From: Todiramphus chloris collaris
Taxonomy: Eukaryota; Chordata; Aves; Coraciiformes; Alcedinidae
NCBI GenBank assembly: GCA_025345505.1
Contig: JANVCC010000021.1
Span: 1,632,450-1,696,449, forward strand
Reading direction: 5' to 3'
DNA: 64,000 nucleotides
Translations under genes and position numbers: made by a program
The notes under the pieces: generated by a model
Database searches by the model: none
Told to the model about the DNA's origin: nothing
The model's input: the letters and a program-made list of their open reading frames with translations, nothing else
Shown: piece after piece, positions 58,818 through 64,000 of the stretch
Position numbering within the stretch: position 1 is the first letter of the stretch
Layout: each line of letters starts with the position of its first letter

Positions 58818-59819
58818 ATTCAATTTAAAGCGAACAATGACGGGGGAGAAGCTGACAAGTGAAAAGGATGAGGGCAGTTCATGAAGTCTCTTAAATCAGT
58901 GTGTGTAAATTATCTTGCCTCTTCAAAAAGACAGCCGTTGGCTCCCGGAAATATAACTCATTGCAAAAGAGATGTCTCTTTTTTCAGCTGTGGTTGTTGC
59001 CCTGGCTGCATGGGCATTGTGTGCAGTGGATACAGATGTAACATCTGACACATCTCTTTTTTTCCTTTGCTGATCAAGAAAGGGTACTTTGCTCAATGGG
59101 ATTGATTTATTCCTTTCCTTGCTTAAATAGGAAATTTAATCGAGATTTCCTGTCAATTCAGAGGTGAAGCAATGAACTATTTTACTGATGTGTTTTTCCT
59201 TGTAACAGTTGTTAGCAAGCTCTCCATTTCATTGCCCAGAATACACTCCCCTGTACTACCATCTTCTTTTAATTACACTTGTTTTCTTTTGCAGCAGCAA
59301 GCTGGTTATAGTTTTATTAAAAAACAACAACAAAACCCAGCACACTTCCCAATATGTACGAGTCTGTGGTGAATGTAGGAATTGTTCTTCTTCCTTCACT
59401 TAGAGTGGAAAAATTATGCTGCAACAAGAATTTCAGTAATTAATTGGTACGAGTGATTTTTCACAAACACGCTCCTGCTGTGAGACCTTTTGCCGCAGAT
59501 TAACTTTTACATCCACTTCAGCCAAAAAAAAAAAGAGAACAACTAACAAGCAGTTCCATAACCTCTCTCCCCACTCCACCAAGCTGTTCCGTCAATCAAG
59601 CTTTTTTTTTTTCCAGTGCCCGGCCATCCTAGGAAAACGGACTGGTTGTGAGGAGGTCAGGTAGAATATGGTGGAGGATTGGTTCTGATTTTCTGTTTGC
59701 GATCTCAGGAGAGGTTTTTTCACACACACCCTGTTTCGGATGCAGGCTGCTGATTCCTCATAGGACTTTGCAGTAAGATGCTGTCTCATTTTTGGTGTGG
59801 TTAAGATTGCTTCTTGTGT

Positions 59820-60234
59820 CTTGAACATCTCTCTTATGAAGAAAACCTGAGAGAACTGGGGCTGTTTACTCTTGAGAAAAGAAGGCTGAGAGGGGATCTT
59901 ATCAATGTCTATAAATATCTGAAGGGTGGGTGTCAGGTAGAAGGGGACAGTCTCTTGTCAGGACAAGGAATAATGGTCACAATCTGGAATGAAGGAAGTT
60001 ACACCTCAACATGAGGAGAAACTTCTTCACTGTGAGTGTGATGGAGCCTGGAAGAGGCTGCCCAGAGAGGTGGTGGAATCTCCTTCTCTGGAGACTTTCC
60101 AACCCCGCCTGGCTCTGTTCCTGTGTGACCTGCCCTGGGTGACCCTGCTCTGGCAGGGGGGTTGGACTCGATGGTCTCCAGAGCTCCCTTCCAACCCTTA
60201 ACATTCTGTATTTCTATGATTCTATGATTCTATT
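59820..60234 (+). mobile_element. CR1 LINE 3' fragment
   Basis: Sense CR1 begins CTTGAACATCTCTCTTATG and codes [20 protein letters not shown] and [14 protein letters not shown] before the frame fails. A small deletion around 59955-59965 removes the usual CAGTGGTGCCCAGTGA segment. The 3' UTR is CAGGGGGGTTGGACTCGATG, CCCTTCCAACCCTTAAC, then TTTCTATGATTCTATGATTC, with a clear octamer array. The subtype matches the copies at 1, 27428 and 30270. Confidence 0.95.
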
Positions 60235-60528
60235 ATATTTCTCAAAAGAACACAATGAGGCTTAGAAATAGCTGCAACATCTCATTTTTGGAGATCTGAT
60301 GGTTAAGTGCCATTGTTCTGGAGCCATGCACACCCTCTACCCAAAAGTCAGGTTCTATATGTTGCATTGAAGTGGTATCCATATATCTTGCCTCCATGTG
60401 CAAGTGGAGCCTCCCCCTCCCACTGTCTCCACTGCCAGTGGTGTCATGGCTGCAGGACACTGGGATCAATGAACCAGACAATAACCAACATCACCCCTGG
60501 ATCATGTGCCCAAGAAAATACGTATCTT
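60235..60528. other. Unique spacer between two opposed CR1 copies
   Basis: The two flanking CR1 elements have their 3' ends pointing at this spacer from both sides. Nothing else is recognised. Open frames on both strands (60242-60543) are anonymous. Confidence 0.6.
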
Positions 60529-61132
60529 CATAGAATCATATAATAATAGATTGTATTGGGTTGGAAGGGACTTCTAAAGGTCAACTAGTCCAACCCTCCT
60601 GCAATAAGCAGGGACATCTCTAACTGGGTCAGGTTGCTCAGAGCCTCATCCAGCCTGGCCTTGAATGTCTCCAAGGATGGGACCTCCACCACCTCTCTGG
60701 GCAACCTATTCCAGTGATATCTCACCCTCAGATTACAGAACTTTTTCGTAATGTCTAACTTAAATCTACCCTTTTCTAGCTTAAAGCCATTACCCCTTGT
60801 CCTGTCACTACAAACCCTTGTGAATAGACCCTCTCCTGCTTTCTTATAGGCCTCTTTCAGGTACTGGAAGGTCGCTATGAGGTCTTCCTGGAGCATCCTC
60901 TTCCTCAGGCTGAACAACCCCAACTCCCTCAGCCTGTCTGCATAGCAGAGTAGAGGGCAGGATCACCTCTCTCGATCTGCTGGCCACACTTCTTTTGATG
61001 CAGCCCAGGATTTGACTGGCCTTCTGGACTGCCTTTGCACATTGGTGGCTCACGTCCAGCTTTTAATTTACTAGCACCCCCCAAGTCTTTTTCCAAAGGT
61101 TTGCTCTCCAGCATGTCCTCTCCCAGCCTACA
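60529..61132 (-). mobile_element. CR1 LINE fragment, antisense, with internal deletion
   Basis: The minus strand carries the 3' tail (plus CATAGAATCATATAATAATA), the 3' UTR and the ORF2 C-terminus. The frame 60585-60923 is open for 112 codons with LFSLRKR, YLKEAYKKAGEGLF, DRTRGNGFKL, KFCNLRV, HWNRLPREV and SLETFKARL. Near 60940 the sequence jumps from the LREL region to TCTGCATAGCAGAGTAGAGG (the LYSALL region), so roughly 150 bases are missing. Further on comes QILGCIKRSVASRSREV. The end at 61085-61132 overlaps in content with the start of the next CR1. Confidence 0.94.
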
Positions 61133-62205
61133 CCTTTCCTTTTCAGAATCAGACCATGGACTGCCTGAACTATGTAAGCAGGACAGGACACATACCCGAC
61201 TCTAAGGTGTCCTCTGCAGCATGCATGTCAGATACCAGATGATCTTCTCCTCTCCCATCAGCATAGTTGCTATTGCAGAATTGCAGGCAACCTGCACTTG
61301 GTTCCAGGCAACCTGACAGAGGTTCATGACAAGTGTAGGGAAGTGGTTGGTCGCACCAGCTTCAGTCCTGCTACAGAAATCCTTGCCACAGGAAGCCACA
61401 GAAGCTACGTGCATCAGAACAAGTGCACTGAGGACTACTTGGAGCAAAAATGCCATTTCTGGTTCACAGAGCTTTTAATTCTCCGGTTATTGGAGCCTCA
61501 GAGAGTAGATATTTGCCTTGTTCTTATCTTCCTGGGCATCTGCTATGGATCACAAAAAAAAAAAGGACAGAATATTGGGTTGGATGGACTGTTCTTGTGG
61601 GGTTTTTTAATATTTAAGCAGCCAGGCAAAAAGAAAGTTGATAGTCCTCAGAATGTGAAGTCTTGCAGCTCCTGGCAGCAGGATCATCAGGATGTTTCCC
61701 AAATGGATCACCATGTGGCCCAGCCAGAACCCAATCTCCTTGTAACGCTGCGTGGAGAGTTGCAGAATGTTTAGGTTTGGTTCCAAATATGAAAGCAAGC
61801 AAATATCAAACTCCTCCACGAAACAGAATTACCATTCACCATCCAGCTGCATTAAGTATTCATGGCTTCACTGCACACAGAATTTCGTTTCACGTTCCTT
61901 CAGTGAGCGGCTTCCCAAATTGTGCTAAACGTACCACGAGTGCTACAGAAACAGCCTCAGAGCAGCACCTCTGTGCTGACCAAATATTTCTATGGTTCCT
62001 CCTATGCTTGCTGACATCAACAGCATTGCCAGAAGAAGCCCAGTTTGGTGTAAGTGCCCTAGGATCTGTCATCCCATACAGCTACCTCATGATGAAACAT
62101 GAAAGATCCCACATGGAATAAATGGGGAAAATCTGTGTTTTAAGCAACATCTCAAGCACACATGTAGTCTCAGAGGGTGTCAGAATTGTCTCCTGGCTCA
62201 TGAAA
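61133..62205. other. Unique 1.07-kb segment between two CR1 pieces
   Basis: Open plus-strand frames of 158 and 152 codons (61298-61774, 61663-62121) overlap in different phases and have no recognised family. A possible ancient CR1-like trace lies at 61535-61600. The segment could be an insertion that split one CR1. Confidence 0.5.
61535..61600 (+). mobile_element. Possible very old CR1-like 3' trace
   Basis: GGACAGAATATTGGGTTGGA followed by TGGACTGTTCTTGTGG resembles the 3' UTR wording of ancient sauropsid CR1 elements (GGGCTAGATGGACC type). It is interrupted by an A-run and covers only about 65 bases, so chance similarity is possible. Confidence 0.25.
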
Positions 62206-62470
62206 TAGTCTTTTTCCAAAGGACTGCTCTCTAGCATGTCCTCTCCCAGACTATATTGATAATGCTGGTTGCCACAGCCCAAGTGCAGGACCCTGCACTT
62301 GGCCTTGTTGAACCTCATGAGGGTCACCTGAGCCCACCTCTCCAGCCTCTTCAGGTCCTTCTGGATGGCATCCTGTCCCTCTGACACATCAACTGCACCA
62401 CCCAGCTTAGCATTGTCAGCAAACTTGCCAAGGGTGCACTCAATGCCACTGTCTATGTCATTAATGCACC
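62206..62470 (-). mobile_element. CR1 LINE reverse-transcriptase fragment, antisense
   Basis: Read on the minus strand it covers the end of the reverse-transcriptase domain: GKFADNAKLGG at about 62400-62435 (FADD decayed to FADN), [34 protein letters not shown] and LGEDMLESSPLEKD. The minus frame 62082-62387 includes most of it. Its 3' side repeats about 45 bases also present at 61085-61132 with four or so mismatches. It has no 3' tail. Confidence 0.92.
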
Positions 62471-63893
62471 CACTTGGGCCTCTCTAGAAGGATAGCTGAC
62501 CCTAAACAGGCTGGTTTCAGGAGAAACTTTCCTTTCCTTCTGTATGTAACACTAGCTTGGGTGTTTCATTACGCTCTTCTCATTTCTCTCTTGAGAATGT
62601 GTCTTTCTTCACTTTAAAGCCATTCCCTCTAATCCTGCTAGCAGAAGGTTATTTCCCCTCCGGATAAATTGGAGTGTCTCCAGCCCACACCAGCTCCTCT
62701 TGCAGAGAAGCCTCACATCACACGAATCTAACATTTTTTTTTTTTCTGCCAAAAGCTTGTTTTCCAAATCCTGCTAGTTCCTTCTTTGCATTCAGTGTCT
62801 GCAGGGCTCATCGGGAAGTCGGCTGCAGCCCCCTCCTCCAGTCATATTCTTTCCATGGCGCTGCTGTTCGTGTCACCAGTGGCAGCTTATGAAAAGCAGC
62901 CTTCCCAAGTGGGACTCGGACTATCCATCCTGATAGCCATGTCTTCTTGTACATCTTTTATTTTGCTGATGGTTTTTTGTTGTTGTTGGTTTTGGTTTGT
63001 TGGGTTGTTTGGGTTTTTTTTTGTCATGTCTTGACTAATCTGGAGTCGCCTTTCAGAAGCGGTTGCTGTTCTGCCGTCTTCCAGATGGTGTCTCTCAGAT
63101 TCTGACATCCTTTCTCACTTTGCTGTCCTTCTTCCTCATCTCCAGCGTTTCTTCAGGGAGCAGCCAGAAACACTTGGAAGCATCTGACTGTTAGTTCTAG
63201 CTTCTTTCCCCCAAAATGGTGTATCTCTCTGTGCAGGACATGCTCACATCTCAAGCCTCTTCATGTAGGAACCTTTCAAGTCCAAGACTTCTGATGAAAA
63301 TGTGAATATCTGTACCCAAGCCTTTGCAGGCAAGGAAAAGCTGCCTTTAACCATACCAGCGACACCGCTGTGTTGGTATTGGCAGCAAAACTGCATCTAC
63401 TCTTCTGATTCTTTGGTCTTGATCTGCAGGCAGTGTACAGTGCACCAGCAAGGTGTGTGAGCAAAGCTGTCAAACAGGGATTGATGGCTCTGTGACCTCT
63501 TGCAAACTGCACCTCAGATAGTGACACCTGAACATGATCTTTCTCACACATCACTTAAATAAAAAAAAGGCTTTCAGTGGGGTTTCAGACTTGTACACTC
63601 TGTGTGTGAAGCATCACTTCTTCCTTCACACTTACATGTGGTGTCCAGCCTTTGTACTTGCTCACTGCGTGTGGATTACACAGCCTGGCTTATGTCTGTG
63701 TCCTCCAAAGTAGATGGGCTTCAGTCTTCTGCAAAGGGCCCTAAAACCCTTCAAAATCAACGTTGCCCCAATACTAGCTACAAATCAGAATGCCTCCGTG
63801 GCTCTCGACCTTAAGCACTGCTCTCCTTTTTGTGACTCAAACAGGTGGCAGGAGAGAACTTACATGGTCCCTTCTCCAATATGTACAGAGAAA
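62471..63893. other. Unique DNA with one doubtful CR1 trace
   Basis: TTTAAAGCCATTCCCTCTAA at about 62615-62640 resembles the antisense CR1 C-terminal segment but is too short to call. A T/G-rich low-complexity run lies at 62968-63025. Open frames at 62674-63034 and 63276-63554 are anonymous. Confidence 0.55.
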
Positions 63894-64000
63894 CACAGAA
63901 TCATAGAATGGTAGGGCTTGGAAGGCACCTCTGGAGATCATTGAGTCCAACCCCGCTGCCAGAGCAGGATCACCCAGGGCAGGTTGCCCAGGAATGCATC
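63894..64000 (-). mobile_element. CR1 LINE 3' end, antisense, cut by window edge
   Basis: CACAGAATCATAGAATGGTA, GGGCTTGGAAGGCACCTCTG, ATTGAGTCCAACCCCGCTGC and AGAGCAGGATCACCCAGGGC give the reversed tail and 3' UTR of the GGTCCCTTCC type. It continues past the end of the window. Confidence 0.93.

Larger units (their letters stand above)
55480..59819. other. Unique DNA with a 38-bp minisatellite and a CpG-retaining segment
   Basis: Landmarks are a CpG-retaining, AT-rich block at 56461-56720 and the minisatellite at 58590-58817. Unique segments at 59080-59230 and 59400-59530 contain TAAT-rich words (TTTAATCGAGATTTCC, CAGTAATTAATTGGTACG) of the kind seen in conserved noncoding DNA. No coding gene is recognised. 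The 122-codon minus frame 56727-57095 is anonymous. Confidence 0.55.

Noticed and set aside
61298-62121. Two overlapping plus-strand frames of 158 and 152 codons
   Set aside because: They are in different phases and share no recognisable domain with any family I know. There is no splice, promoter or codon evidence.
62615-62645. TTTAAAGCCATTCCCTCTAA, resembling antisense CR1 ORF2
   Set aside because: The match is short and its surroundings do not align to CR1, so it is mentioned only in the spacer entry.
1-64000. Tandem arrays as possible CRISPR; bacterial-style operons
   Set aside because: The 38-bp units are contiguous without spacers, and the whole window is vertebrate DNA dominated by CR1.

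Overview
The window looks like intergenic or intronic DNA from a bird. The main evidence is a dense set of CR1 LINE fragments carrying the avian CR1 3' end: a GGTTGGACT(A/T)GATGATCT-type segment, then GGTCCCTTCCAACCC or GGTCTTTTCCAACC, then copies of an ATTCTATG/ATTCTGTG octamer. I saw no Alu, L1 or tRNA-type SINE sequence. One LTR starting TGTCTTGGTT, a form common in avian endogenous retroviruses, agrees with this. The sequence is a scaffolded assembly, with a 100-N gap at 30933-31032 and a 10-N gap at 41708-41717.

I find no host protein-coding gene, tRNA, rRNA or CRISPR array that I can support. Every long open frame is either CR1-derived or an anonymous run of codons with no recognisable family. 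The longest, 24729-25544 (271 codons), is a frameshifted CR1.

Layout: 1-142 CR1 3' end; 4112-4542 two CR1 pieces head to tail; 4.5-10.4 kb mostly unique, with a CpG-retaining block at 6121-6520; CR1 pieces at 10434, 11444, 13919 and 18123; 18.7-24.5 kb unique, with a G/T-rich tract (about 21.0 kb) and a second CpG-retaining block (23.34-23.80 kb); CR1 at 24551-25454, 26831, 27428-28060; a solo LTR with target-site duplication at 29547-29862; CR1 at 30270-30711. From 30.7 to 43.1 kb I recognise no CR1, only the two gaps and purine microsatellites. CR1 resumes at 43095-44010 (a composite of two subfamilies), 48240-49319 (the best-preserved reverse-transcriptase fragment), 51511, 53197, 55088, 55401, 59820, 60529, 62206 and 63894. 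Two tandem repeats stand out: 2 x 80 bp at 45608-45767 and 6 x 38 bp at 58590-58817.

At least four CR1 3'-end types coexist, so the locus holds several layers of retroposition. No genes can be seen working together. The most interesting points are a 122-bp segment identical between two otherwise diverged CR1 copies 18 kb apart, the solo LTR with its G-quadruplex motif, the CpG-retaining unique blocks that may be regulatory, and the 12-kb interval without CR1. I did not find a new biological system.
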